Assembly: GCA_033063855.1 (NCBI GenBank)
Contig: CP093829.1
Location: 19,189,537 to 19,253,536, forward strand
Reading direction: 5' to 3'
Origin: Smittia aterrima
Taxonomy: Eukaryota; Arthropoda; Insecta; Diptera; Chironomidae
Length of the DNA: 64,000 bases
Under the pieces are notes generated by a model. The model searched no databases, was not told the origin of the DNA, and worked only from the letters and a program-made list of their open reading frames with translations. The first letter of the stretch is position 1; each line of letters opens with the position of its first letter. Positions 39,701 to 51,568 of this stretch are shown one piece after another. The translations under genes and the position numbers were made by a program.

Positions 39701-42700
39701 GTGTTTGTAGTGGTGTCGTTCTGCACGTGACATTCCGCAGATTTATCGCAACTGCAAAGCTAATGCAATGTTTTCACGACAACATAATCGCTTTTAATTG
39801 TTTGATATTTCCAATGGTGTCGAGTAAAACATTTCCTTCCTACTTCCCATGAATGAGGAGAGAACTATTAGCAAGTCGTCAGAATCAATTATGAACATCA
39901 AATGTGTTGAGAACAGAAATCTGATTCCACCTTTGAATTTGAATTTCCATTTAACCAAAAACTCCATCAAACTCATTTCCTCATTTATCCGATTTATTAT
40001 TCCGAGTTTATGTGTTCGATAGAAAGCGGCAAGCAGCGAATGGAAAGGCAAAGCAAGATCCGCAAGAATCTAATCGCAAAAGTTTTTCTTTTCAATATAG
40101 GAAATCTCCATGAAAATTTGTAATAAAATTTCCCTCCAATTCGAAGGGGGAGAGGCAAGCCAAGAAAATTGTAAGAAGCCACAAACGAGGTTGATTAACA
40201 AATATATTTCATTTTCGTCTCACACATTAGCAACATTGTGTAAAGCTCAGTTTTGCATTTGAATCACGTTCTAATGTGTGTTTTCGCCTTGCGTGCCAAC
40301 ATCCTCCCGGAATTGTGTGTATCTAAGTATTGATTGGAAAATCTCAATTTTGAATTTTCAAATGAAAATATTTTCAATATTCTGCTCCCGGCAATTTAAA
40401 GTAAACAGGTAGATCGAAACAGATTGAAGCCTGTAGAAAATTTCACAACTTCCAAAGTTTGATCAGAATTATGCGCATGAAATTACAGATTTTTTCATCG
40501 AAAAATAATTTTATTTTGAAGATTAAATTTCTTCCGGAATATTTTCCTCTTTGATATATTTTCCTGGCTTAATTTTAATGAATTTTTCCTCCTCGAACTT
40601 CTACGAGAGCATCCACAAGAGCCACCAATTGAAAAATTTCATTGCCACATGTGTAACGAAGTAAATAGAATTCGGAAGCAAAGTTTTAAAATGTCATAAA
40701 GAGACTTGAAGGAATTTCCATGAAATTCCGCTTTGAAATTAGGTTCTCGCAATTCAAAGCATTAATATTCACAACATTGAATGCAAAAGCTTTCTTTGAA
40801 GTTCGAGGAATGTTTGTTCAGAGTTGATGATAAAAGTTTAAAGCTTTTCAAATGAAATTTTGCAATGAAAAGTTTCTCTCAATTTAATCGAAAATATTTG
40901 TTGTTCCAAACTAAATAAGCTAATCAAACGAGTTGAGTATTCGTTTATTAAGATTGATGACACTTAATGGAGACGAAAAATTAAGTAATTAATTACAATT
41001 TCTCGAGAGCAAAAAACTGTTGCCGGGGGTAGGATACCGTGAAAGCGAGATTTTGTGTTTTTATTTGGATGTTTGGCGAAAACATTTCAACCACACCTTG
41101 GCTCGGTTCCATTTATTTACAGCACGTCTTATTTACACGTTATTATCATGAATCATCATTAAGTGTGTGATATTAATTAAGAGAAAGCATGTGTAAGTTA
41201 TACAAATGTTCGTGACTTAGGACATCGTTCAGGTTGTGGGTCAAACAAATCTGCGTTTCGGAGTTTTTTTTATGAAAGCAATCAAATGGAGTTGTATAAA
41301 TCATCCCGAAAAATTGAATTGATCTAAGCATCCACTCGATTTCTTTTCATCGTCACAGCTGCCGCTGCTGCTAAGTGTGAGGGTACGGAAATCTTTTCAA
41401 TCTCAATCCAATTATTCTTTGCGTCTTTCATTGTTCCTCCATCATCTATTGACACAAATCCCAAAGCGCTCATTTAAATTGTAGACATTATTTTGATGAA
41501 GAGCAATGTAAACGAGTTGACAGAAGGAGAATGAATGCATGGGAATTACTGGGAGGATGAAAAATTGAGTCAATATTGGATTTGCTTCGCATTGTTCGTG
41601 GATCTCGGCATTTGACGGTCGAAATTATTTCAGGGATTTCATTTCTTTTAAAGATTTACAGATTTTATCCTTCGCAGAAAAAAACCTAAAAGCTTAATGA
41701 CGTCAATCGACCTAAAGAGTCCTAATTTATAAATGAACCCTTTTCTTCAATCAGGCCACCTAATTTATCAATAGTAGCAATCGGAATGACTTCCCCAAAA
41801 AAGAAACAAAAGTTCCTTCTTACGAAGTCATAAATTAAGGCCAGCGAACCCATTGCGAACTTAGTTCAATAAGTTGATTTCACTTCGACAGAAAAGGGTT
41901 TATCTTATTTTCCTCTCAGCCACTAAAAGCTTCAATCTTGTCGATATTACTCTGTTCCGTTTGGAAGAGAAACTTTTCGCCCAAAATTACGGTTCATAAA
42001 CATTTAATTCAGTTACGATTTAAATAGGTTTGTGTGCGAGTCGAATAATCAAACAGGGTCTCACCATATGCGATGCCTTTCATCATAATGAATAATGTTC
42101 ACAAGGATAAGTAAATATGAGAATTCAGATCGTGTGTTGGTGTGATTTGTAAAAAAAAGCATTTGCCGAGGGCAAAAGTTGTAAAAAAAAATTCGTGAAA
42201 AATGTGGAGAGATGAGAAAAAGGAGAATCAACGTTTTACGTGATTAAAAATTACATGAGGCCATTAATCAGTTAGAATGGATGCGGACGAATACCGAAAA
42301 GGTTTTGTTTGGTTTTGAGATTTGTAGAAACAACCTCGAAAAGGCAATTGACCTTACGAAGCTTGTCAAGCAAAAGCATATTGATGCAAAATAAAAATGT
42401 TGAAGATAATTTAATTTTTAAAATGAAGAGAAAAATTTTTGTGGCTTTTCAGGGAAAATTGAAATTCAGTGATTAGGTTAATCATCAAATTAACATTCAA
42501 GTTCATTGGACGTGAAGACTTCTCCCTTTGAACACATGGAACGTAGCCAAGAACTTTCTCTCTGTCTAACATTATTAACAACAAGTTCTTCTGTAATCGC
42601 AATCTTTCATCTTCTTTCTTGTTTCTATTTATAGTGTGAGCCGGGCCTTGGAGCTAGCGTTATGTACGATCTTTTATATAACAAGCCCCAGAAGTTAATG

Positions 42701-45700
42701 TTATTAGCGGGCTGCAGCACTGTTTGTACGACAGTGGCAGAAGCTGCTAAAATGTGGAATTTAGTAGTAGTAAGTTATGATAATTATTATTATCCTAATT
42801 GATTCACAAATTAATTTGTTCCACTTTTCTCTCTAGTTATGTTATGGTGCTTCAAGTCCTGCCTTATCAGATCGTAGTAGGTTTCCAACATTGTTTCGTA
42901 CACATCCATCAGCGACCGTTCATAACCCGACTAGGATTAAGCTAATGCAGAAATTCGGCTGGTCAAAGATTGCGATATTGCAACAGGCCGAAGAAGTTTT
43001 TATATCGACAGTAGAAGATTTAGAGAATCGCTGTAAGGAAGCCGGCGTAGAAATAGTCACGCGACAATCATTTTTATCGGATCCTACTGACGCCGTACGG
43101 AACTTAAGGCGTCAAGACGCCCGAATTATTGTTGGCCTTTTTTATGTTGTCGCAGCACGACGTGTGCTGTGCGAGATGTACAAGCAGCAACTTTATGGGC
43201 GCTCGTACGTTTGGTTTTTTATCGGTAAGTTCTCCATTTCCATTCAGCACAACCAACACCGTAAAGTATACATTTGTTTTCATCCTTTTTCATCCTCATA
43301 CACACGTCTCTACGCATTGACTATCGTTTAGTAAATCAGACTTTTCCTTCATTGCGGGAGCGAGAGATAGACTTTCATAAAGACGGATAAAAACATTCGA
43401 ACAAATATGCGAGAGGGGAAATATCATACAAAACTTTCCCATAAATCAAGTAAAAGGAGGAAAATAAAATCTATAACAATAAATAAATGCTCGCTATGCT
43501 TATGATGGGTTGAGAGGCAATAAGATTGTTATGAATAAAATGTGGAGACTCTTCGTACGGCGCACCGAGAAATATTTTTCGGTATTGAAATCAGTTTTTC
43601 CTTTTCACGATCATTTCAAAGAGAAAATGTTTCTCCGCTTTTTTTTCCTTTCAATAGCAAGAAGCGAGCGAGCGAGCAAGCGAGTGAGCTTTTCGAGAAC
43701 ACATAATGTCGGCAGGCATATTTTCAATTTATTGTTGTATATTGTAATTCAATGCCACAAAATCGGAGCGATTTTGCAAGATTTATCGTTTCGATCGGAG
43801 AACAATGTTTTCGGGTATTTCTCCCTTGAAGCACTTCTTCGACATTAATTTAAAACTTCTCTCGATAGCACGAGCAATATTGAATGAATTTAAAATAGTT
43901 AACACAAGCTTTGTGTTGAAAACGAGCGAAGTCTTTAAAAGGCAAACACAACATGAATGATGTTGTAAACAATTTATTATGATTTCGATCAGGTTTCATG
44001 CGACAAGGAATTTCCAACAAGAAAAGTCAACGGAAACTTTTCTTTTTAAGGAAAAATGTTTTATAAACAATGCCAAAAGTTTCATGAGAGCAGAATCGTA
44101 TATATCTCAATTGGAAAGGCGAAAAATCCTTGAAATCGTTATCGACAAAGACGAGAAAAAAATCTTTTCCTTCGTTTCATTGCGTGATATAAAAAAAAGA
44201 GGAAACAAATTTTATTTTTACCTCTTACGAGTTCAATTGAAAAGAGACCAAGCGGAATCAACAAAAAAAAAACTTTATTTGTATTTTAATCTGTTCTCCT
44301 TCTGCTTTTTCCACACCCACGAACAGGATGGTATGAGGATAATTGGTACGAGGTGAATCTTCAAAGCGAAAACATTTCGTGTACGAAAGACGAGATGAAG
44401 AGAGCGGCTGAAGGACATTTAACGACTGAAGCATTGATGTGGAATCAGAATAATCAAAAAACAATATCGGGCATGTCGTCGGAGGATTTTAGGTTAGTGT
44501 CGTGTCTCGTTAATATAACTCGCTTCAATTGAATTAACGACGTTCTGCTGTGAACTTCATTCTTCAACCTAACCACATTGGCCTTGCTTTAACCTCTTTT
44601 CAAAATATTTTCCTGACTCCTATCACAATTTTCATCGCAAAAACAAAGTTTGTTTGTGCTCAAGTTTCCATATTTCTCTGTCACATGTCGGTTTATCGTG
44701 TAATTACATTTTTCTTTTATCTTAAACGCAAAACATTCTCATGTCTTTCCCTTTTCTCTATAAATAGAACAATTTTCTCATAATGATCGCTAGAAAGCTT
44801 TGAAAAGGGATAAAGGAGCGGAAGCGGGGAGACAAAATCATTAAATTCTTTCCAATCCATTTACTTTTATTGTTCTTATTTTATGTTCTCTCGTTCTTCC
44901 CCTTCATATCTTCCAGTGGCATTTTGCTGAAAGCTCTTTGCTCTCCGCAAGGCAATATCTGTTTAAAAAGTTCTTCGTTTTCCTTGCTTCCGCCACCTTT
45001 TATGTTTCTCTTAAAGATAGGAGCAAACATCCTGTCTTGAGTCAAAAACAATTATCGCTGCCGAGCATAATTTTTCCCTTTCATGCTGCGTTGATCCTTT
45101 TCTTTGCTTTTATCTCGCCAAAAACGTTATTTTTTAGCGCTTTTACTTGGTGAAGCTTTTGTGTTGTTAAAAGGATGATTCTGATTTCTATCTCTTTCTT
45201 TTTTCTTCAACGCAAAATGACTGACAGACTTCGACTGAACCGTAATCTCATGAAGAAAGGCTACGATATTGAACACAATCGATACCCGGAAGGGTATCAG
45301 GAAGCGCCGCTCGCTTACGATGCAGTATGGAGTGTAGCATTAGCCTTCAACAAAACAATGGAACGACTGAAAGTGAAATCGAGATCGTTAAAAGATTTTA
45401 CTTATACGGATAAGGATATTGCTGATGAAATATATGCCGCCATGAACTCGACACAGTTCCTTGGCGTATCGGTGAGTGAAAAGGATTGCTTGTTCAGCAT
45501 TAAAATTATCATAAATTTCCTTTACGAAAGCCTTTAGTCCATGGTCATAATGGCTAATGAAAATCCTCTGAAATGCGAGTTAAAGCTTTTTAAAGCTTTT
45601 AACGTTGAAATGAACAAACTTCGTAATCTCAGTTGCATTCAATTAATCAAATATTAGTTCATCTAATTTGACTCTCTGTTTTGCTGATGTTCATGAAGTC

Positions 45701-48700
45701 AACACTCAAACCTGAGGGCCTTCATCAAAGTGCTTGACTGGCATTTCATTTCAATTAAAAGCCTTTTAGCAGATTATCAAAGCCACTGGCTTAACCATAT
45801 AAAGCCGGTTATTGCATATTACGGTCAAAACATTCTTTTTCACAGAGAGAGAGAGAGAGATCTGTTTAATGCTGAAAGCTCTCATAAACTCGAATAGATC
45901 ATACTCCGAAGGCTTTCATCACAAAAACCAAATGAGTCCTCATCAAATAAGCTTTAACAACAAAGTTGAATATAAATTTTAAATCTGTTTCACATTTTCA
46001 GGGAGTGGTGGCTTTCAGTTCACAGGGAGATCGTATTGCACTCACTCAAATCGAACAAATGATAGATGGACAGTATCATAAACTGGGATATTACGATACA
46101 CAAGCCGATAATCTAACATGGTTCAATAACGAGCAATGGGTTGGCGGAAAAGTAAATTAACAAACATTGAAGTGTTGGAAGTTTTCTCTTTTGTTCAAGA
46201 GAAAACTTTTCCTTAATCTTCACCTTCAACTCGAGAATTAACTTTTCTTTTTTGCTTCACCAGATTCCTCAAGACCGCACAATCGTTCGACTCGTGCTGA
46301 GAACGGTCTCGTTGCCACTATTCATCTGCATGAGTACAATTTCCAGCTGTGGAATTTTAGTTGCAACAGCCTTAATTGTGTTCAACATTTGGAACCGGCA
46401 CAGACGGTAAGTCGTGACCTCATTTCGTGCTTCAATTTAAAACAATTTGCCATTCAACGTTTAAATTACGAGCAAGAGCATTTGCTGTCAAAGGTGCAGC
46501 TTAAACTGATTTTCATTGTTCGTTAGTCCTAAAGCTAAATAATTTGGGTTCAAATATTTAAATTAAACAGAGAAAACCAACGAGAATTTGCGAATTGCTC
46601 TTCTTGTGCGATATCCACAAACCAAATGTCGCGGTCACTCTCGTTCTGTATGCTGATTTGTAAAAGTTTTGCTAACCAACCCTTTCTGCCAAACGTTTCA
46701 ATGTAAAAACGTGCCGTATCACGGAAGGGAAGCGAAAAAAAAAGTTTGCACAATAAATCCTTGGCATTTAATTATGATAACGAAAAAATAATTAAAAAAC
46801 TTTATGCTAAAACACAATTTTCACTTTATGAATTTTCGGTGATGATAAAAAGTCTCTTAATCCCTCGGATGAGTGAGAAACTTCGGTTCTACATGTTGCT
46901 CTCTCTCCTCAGCAGCGACGTCTGTAATCAGAAAGAAATCTCCCACGTTTTTCTCTCAAATTTTAATATTTTTTCATCATCGCTTCATTGTCTAAAATCG
47001 TATCATAGTCGTAAAATCTTTTTCGTCTTGGTCTTCGCCCGAAGACTTCAAAACTTTTATTCTGGGATTCGAGGGTTTCTCTAAAACTCTCGAGCGAGAT
47101 GCCTTTTATCAGCAGAATTATTGTTTTTCTTTTAACAACAACAAGAAGGCATAATGATAAAACAACTCGCGAGTCTCGCCTGCTCACTGCACAGATGAGA
47201 ACTTTCCTTCTTGGCTTTGTAAGTTATATTTGTTTGCGTAATTATTATCAATTTTCTCAAGTGGTTTGTTTTCAAAATGCAAATGAACTTTTTTCTTCTT
47301 TTTTTTTTGTTTGACGAGGATCAACTTTTTAATTGCTGGTTGGCTTATGGACGATACAGCTCTGTCAGTCTCAGCAACAAATAACATTGCGTTGAGTCGA
47401 TATAGAGAGAAATGTTTCAACAAAAAATTCCATTTGCGAATGAAAATCAAAATTGCTAAAGTTTTTCTCTCTCGCACTTGCTATTCCATTTAGAATTTAA
47501 AATAACTCAAGTCGAAGTATGGCTTCGTCGTCGAAGCTTCGCAAGCCGTAAAACTCTCAGAAGCGTTGGCGGAAACTCTGCTTCTATTTATTGCGAATTG
47601 CTCGCAGCTTCACGATCTCATATTGAATGAATATTTCTATTTCGAAGCTAAATTTTGACATCAAGTGGGCTTCGAATCGTTCGACTCCGAGGTTTAAAAC
47701 ATCAGCGAAGCGCTGATGCAGAAAATCGAAACGATAAACTCAAGCACATTTTCCAACGAAGATTAATCGACAAATTTATCTCTCTTCCAACAATTTGACA
47801 GGGTCATTCAGCAATCGCATCCAGTGTGCAACACAATCATGTTATTTGGAGTGATAACCTGTTTGGTGTCGGTCATTCTATTAGGAATTGATGGGCAATT
47901 CGTCGATTCTGAGACATATCCAAAGGTAAGTTGATTGTGAAAGTTCGATCGATCTTTCTATAGCTCATTTCCGTACGCAAGACGTTCGATTATCAATCAA
48001 CTTTCATAATATTGCTTTCAAAAGCTAACGCAAACAAAAGTCCTTAATATATTGGGAAAGTTTGTGAACCGCCGAAACTTCTTCAGAATAACAGAAAGTT
48101 TTCTTTTCCCTCGAGTGAATGTGTGTGTGGTAGGCAGCACAGCAGTCAGATAACATCAGTCTTAAATATATTCCAACTATGTCTCGGCAATAACTGTCCC
48201 AACAAATAATTAATTGGAAAATTTTCGCATCACATTATCGAGAAGTTCGGAGGATTCTTCAAAGCGGAGAAAGTTTTTCTTTGGCCTGAATAAATATTTG
48301 ATTTCATTGGCATTATGTGTCGGATGTTTGGTGCGTAACTTTTTTTTCCTCCGGATTTTCGCTTTCTTCGAAAAAGGAAAATCTTCTTCGGCATATGCGA
48401 TCGACGGTGCGTCTCAAGACTTCTCTAGCATTCTCATCCGGGGATTTGCTTTTTTGTGCTGCAACAAAATTTATGTCGACACAATTAACAAAAACAAACC
48501 GCAAGTGAAGAGCAAACAAAAATCTGAGATTATTTCCACGAGATTAGAATGATTAAAGTGGCGTGCTGTACAAATAAGGCTTCGAGACTTTTCCTCACTC
48601 TCAACAAAAGTTGTCGGCGGAAGAAACCCGAAGAACAAATTAAAGACGATGTTCTTCGAGACGAAAAATGAGCAAACAATCATTTATCATCAAACACATC

Positions 48701-51568
48701 TCAAAGTCGCATCGCGTACTCTGTCGAGAAGCTTATATTTTGTTTTCCGTACACACCCGGCGAGATGTTCATAATTTGTCAACAAATTACGAGCGCTGTA
48801 AAGTTTTTGAATTATATCCGAGACAAATGAGTAATTGATATCGACAAAAAGCTTTTGTTGAAAAGCTCTCTCCCTCTTGAGAGGATGACATTTCTTCGTC
48901 ATCGATAGTTCCACCTTTTCACGACAGTTTCTTGATCCGATTGGATTGATTCAGTCAATGTCATTCATCTCTTATCAAAGTGACAAACAATTCACCATAA
49001 GAGCAATCCATCTCGACTTTAATGCTTTTCCTTTTTCTTGTCCCCAAAGTATTCAATTTCTTTTTCTCTCTTTATGCAGATTTGCCAAGCTCGAACCTGG
49101 ATTCTATCAACAGGATTTACTCTCGCATTCGGAGCAATGTTCAGCAAAGTGTGGCGAGTCCACAGATTCACAACAAAAGCAAAGACCGATCCAAAGGTGA
49201 CCATTTCTGATTCCATGATGAGAGAATGTCTCGTTGGCCGAGACGTAATCTCGTAATCCTTTACTCATCCTTTTCGTCTCTCTCTCACTTCGTTCACAGA
49301 AGAAAGTCGAACCTTGGAAACTTTACACGATGGTTTCGGGTTTACTTGCTGTTGATTTGGTGATACTCCTAACGTGGCAGTTACAAGATCCACTCGAGCG
49401 GAGACTCGAAACATTCCCTCTGGAAGATCCTGTATTAGCCAGCGACGATGTAAAAATCCGACCCGAACTGGAACACTGTGAAAGTGTTAACAATTCTGTG
49501 TGGCTAGGTGAGATATTTCTCTCCATTAAGAGATAAAAGTTTCGTCTCCATGTACCGACAAAGTTTTCGTTTCACTCCACAAATCAAGAGAAAGCTCTGC
49601 TTCGTGATATTTTTAAACAACATTTAGATAAGTCAAACAGTCTCCGTTTATTTTAAAGCTTTCCTTTGACTTTGGGTTTCAAAAGAGACAACAAGATTAA
49701 CTTTCTCGATGGTTGCTAAATGTTTAAGTTGGTTGAGTAGTCAAGTGACGATGAAAAGTTAAAACTGCAAGTTTGTCTGCCTCTCAAGAGAATTTGCTGT
49801 TCAAATTGTTTGAAACAGAATAAATTCTTTTGCCTGAAGCAGCCGTTGTCGCTTGTTTATCTGGGACAATTCGTGGATTACGGTAAAGTTCTTGATCAAT
49901 TGAAACATTAAAGAACTTTCTCGCAACTAACGGATAACTCCTTTGAGAGAGATATCGTCGTCGGTTGGTTATCGAAACTATTTAAAGCTATCAATTAAAC
50001 TCGGCTCTTTCTGCTTTCAGGTGTTATCTATGGCTTTAAAGGTTTAATCCTTGTATTCGGTCTCTTTCTTGCATACGAGACACGTTCGATAAAAGTCAAG
50101 CAGATAAATGATTCTCGATACGTTGGCATGAGCATTTACAATATTGCCGTGTTGTGCTTAATAACTGCACCGGTAGCCATGGTGATAGCATCGCAACAGG
50201 ACGCATCGTTCGCATTCGTGGCGTTAGCTGTTATATTCTGTTGCTTTCTCAGTATGTTGCTGATATTTGTGCCAAAAGTAAGTAAACTCGATTTAATATT
50301 TGTGCAGTGTGCCTGTCGCTCTCTATTATCTTATCTTTGTGAATTGGACAACTTGAAATTCGCAAATATTTGGAAATTGTTTCGTTCTTGGTTTTGATTT
50401 TCAAATCACGTCCAAACTTTAGAACAAGACAGAGAGAGAAAGTTTCCATTTTGGGAAAAGTTTTAATTTTATTGATTTGGCTTCTCATTGAAGATTGAGA
50501 AAGAAAGGGCAGAACTCGACCACAGGAAACCTTAAATTGAAAATCGTTTTCTTCCACAAGCAAACGCTTGAGAAGCTCGAGAAATCTTAAATCAACCCAT
50601 TGCCAAGGAACATTTCTATCCCTTGCAAAATATAAATTGGAAATCAAGCCAAATGGAGAATTCAACTAACTTATCTGAAAAGTTCTTTGAAAGAAACTTT
50701 GAAGACTTTCCGTCATCGCTTTCATGAAATCTATTGAATCCTCTTGAATTATACATTTTAATTTATCTCACGAACTAACTTTAAATGACGCGATGAACTT
50801 GCTCAGTGATTGAGAAATAAAAGTTTTTAAATGAAGACAATTCCAAAAGTCACGATCATTTCAAGCAAAACCCTTGAACATCATTGCGGACTCTAGAGAT
50901 AACAAATTATGATGATAGAATCATTGTGCCATGTTTATCATGGAAAAGGGTTTATTACGGATCATTTTTTACTTTCTCTGTTCCTTCTCGTTCCGTCATC
51001 TCGCAGCCAATCTCATTTATTTCTCTTTTCTCTTGTCTTTCTTTCTTCCCCCCTCGCTCTACCTTATTCCCCACTGAAACCATTTAGGTAATCGAAGTTA
51101 TGCGACACCCTCATGATAAAGCTGAATCACGGTTTAATACAGATACGGGGATATCGAAGGAGGACGAGGAGCGCTACAAGAAATTAGTCTTGGAGAACGA
51201 AGAGCTGCAAAAATTGATTGCTCAAGTAAGGATGACAAATGATATTTATATCCACAATATGCTTCAAATTAATTCCCGTCCTCCATCTTCATTCCTCTTC
51301 ATAGAAAGAAGACAAAATCCGAATATTGAAACAACGATTAGCTGAACGAGATCAACAAAAGAGCGACACGCAAGGCTCTCAGCTTCAGCTGTCTCAGCAA
51401 ACAAACGGCACGACGAATCAATTAAATCAAGGTAAGGATGGCGCCGTGCAAATCATTTTGCCCGAGCAAACAACCACATCAGACTTCGATAGTGCTTTCG
51501 GAAATGGCTTCTCTATCTCCGTCTGTACTCGCTCCTCCGACGTTGAATTTTCAGAAAGTTATTTGTAA
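18779..51568 (+). CDS. GABA-B-R1: metabotropic GABA-B receptor subunit 1 (class C GPCR), 14 coding exons
   Basis: Exons: 18779-18914, 19140-19237, 42635-42769, 42837-43224, 44327-44492, 45228-45471, 46002-46151, 46264-46406, 47802-47925, 49080-49196, 49300-49507, 50021-50277, 51088-51225, 51305-51568. All borders are GT-AG and all phases join, giving 855 residues and a stop. The subunit binds GABA with its extracellular Venus-flytrap domain and signals through Gi/o as a heterodimer with subunit 2 at the neuronal plasma membrane. Residues 1-23 form a signal peptide; MLHIGGIFPIAG starts the flytrap domain, which runs to about residue 440. Seven membrane segments span about 450-722: exon 8 carries TM1, exons 9-11 TM2-TM4 and exon 12 TM5-TM7. 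Cytoplasmic residues 730-785 form a leucine-heptad coiled coil (ENEELQKLIA and following). No sushi repeats are present. I recognise no arginine-type ER retention motif after the coil. The tail ends ESYL. Similarity to the fly protein, recalled from memory, is very high throughout. Confidence 0.97.
24037..24053. repeat. (GA)n microsatellite
   Basis: An uninterrupted run of about eight GA dinucleotides lies in GABA-B-R1 intron 2. It is a possible GAGA-factor type binding site, but simple slippage explains it equally well. Confidence 0.7.
27310..27315 (-). terminator. candidate poly(A) signal of the nested acidic-protein gene
   Basis: An AATAAA on the minus strand lies about 360 bp beyond the TAG stop at 27676-27678. 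It is the nearest clear signal that I noticed. Confidence 0.35.
27676..31192 (-). CDS. nested gene: long secreted acidic protein of unknown function, 3 exons
   Basis: Minus-strand exons in transcription order: 31120-31192, 28922-30745, 27676-28622. Donor 1 is GTGAGT and the phase-1 join meets a strong pyrimidine-rich acceptor (CTTCTCTAG). Donor 2 is GTAAAA and joins acceptor CCTTACAG, again in phase 1. The product is 947 residues. Residues 1-18 (MWKAAIWFLTLRLCGING) resemble a signal peptide. A Tyr/Gln-rich stretch and a Thr-rich stretch with TTTTTT follow, then two helical, coiled-coil-like regions and a long Asp/Glu/Ser-rich region with Asp runs. Exon 3 adds a basic cluster (KQKRRNVRKKGRK), a furin-like RIKR at about 824-827, and a tail rich in Asp, Glu and Tyr. 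I recognise no family. If intron 2 is retained, translation stops at 28911 after 635 residues. The gene lies wholly inside GABA-B-R1 intron 2, antisense to it. The exon 1 and exon 3 joins rest on phase and splice consensus. Confidence 0.78.
28674..28679 (-). terminator. candidate intronic poly(A) signal in the nested acidic-protein gene
   Basis: An AATAAA on the minus strand lies inside the 299 bp intron (28623-28921), 232 bp past the stop at 28911. It could end a shorter 635-residue isoform before the third exon is reached. Confidence 0.35.
33141..33158. repeat. (GA)n microsatellite
   Basis: An uninterrupted run of about nine GA dinucleotides lies in intronic DNA between the two nested genes. 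Confidence 0.7.
34313..34318 (-). terminator. candidate poly(A) signal of the nested prohormone-like gene
   Basis: An AATAAA on the minus strand lies 48 bp past the stop of the gene at 34366-35843. This is a suitable position for a short 3' untranslated region. Confidence 0.5.
34366..35843 (-). CDS. nested gene: small secreted prohormone-like protein, 4 exons
   Basis: Minus-strand exons in transcription order: 35723-35843, 35478-35543, 34956-35074, 34366-34872. Phases 1, 1 and 0 all join, giving 270 residues. Donors are GTAAAA, GTACGT and GTAAGT. Acceptors 3 and 4 are good (GCTCTCTAG, CATTGACAG). The acceptor of the 66 bp second exon (CGATCTAG) is weak and is the least certain point. Residues 1-22 are a clear signal peptide (MFIKLPLICLLFAPLIII core). 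A Thr/Ser/Glu-rich section precedes a perfect furin-type site RVKR at 151-154, followed by RKR at 218-220. The last 50 residues are rich in Tyr, Asn and His, contain one Cys (C247), and end YYHKWK. Cleavage would release peptides of about 64 and 50 residues; this is inference. I recognise no known neuropeptide or family. The gene lies inside GABA-B-R1 intron 2, antisense to it. Confidence 0.75.
35844..42634. other. GABA-B-R1 intron 2, 3' part
   Basis: About 6.8 kb lead to the acceptor TTTATAG before exon 3 at 42635. No supported exon is present. It should hold the promoter of the prohormone-like nested gene near 35850-36000. A TC run lies at 39161-39179 and a small palindrome with flanking GTGACTC repeats at 38811-38868. 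The rest is AT-rich DNA in which I see nothing. Confidence 0.55.
39161..39179. repeat. (TC)n microsatellite
   Basis: A run of about nine TC dinucleotides lies in GABA-B-R1 intron 2, with a looser CT-rich flank on each side. Confidence 0.7.
43225..51087 (+). other. short and medium introns of GABA-B-R1 (introns 4-12)
   Basis: Introns longer than 300 bp are 43225-44326, 44493-45227, 45472-46001, 46407-47801, 47926-49079, 49508-50020 and 50278-51087. Each was read for hidden exons and none was needed, because the receptor joins completely without them. The open frames inside (for example 43510-43848 and 50249-50665 minus) show no domain. A GA run lies at 45844-45860. Confidence 0.7.
45844..45860. 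repeat. (AG)n microsatellite
   Basis: About eight AG dinucleotides lie in the intron between exons 6 and 7 of GABA-B-R1, roughly 140 bp before the exon 7 acceptor. Confidence 0.7.
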
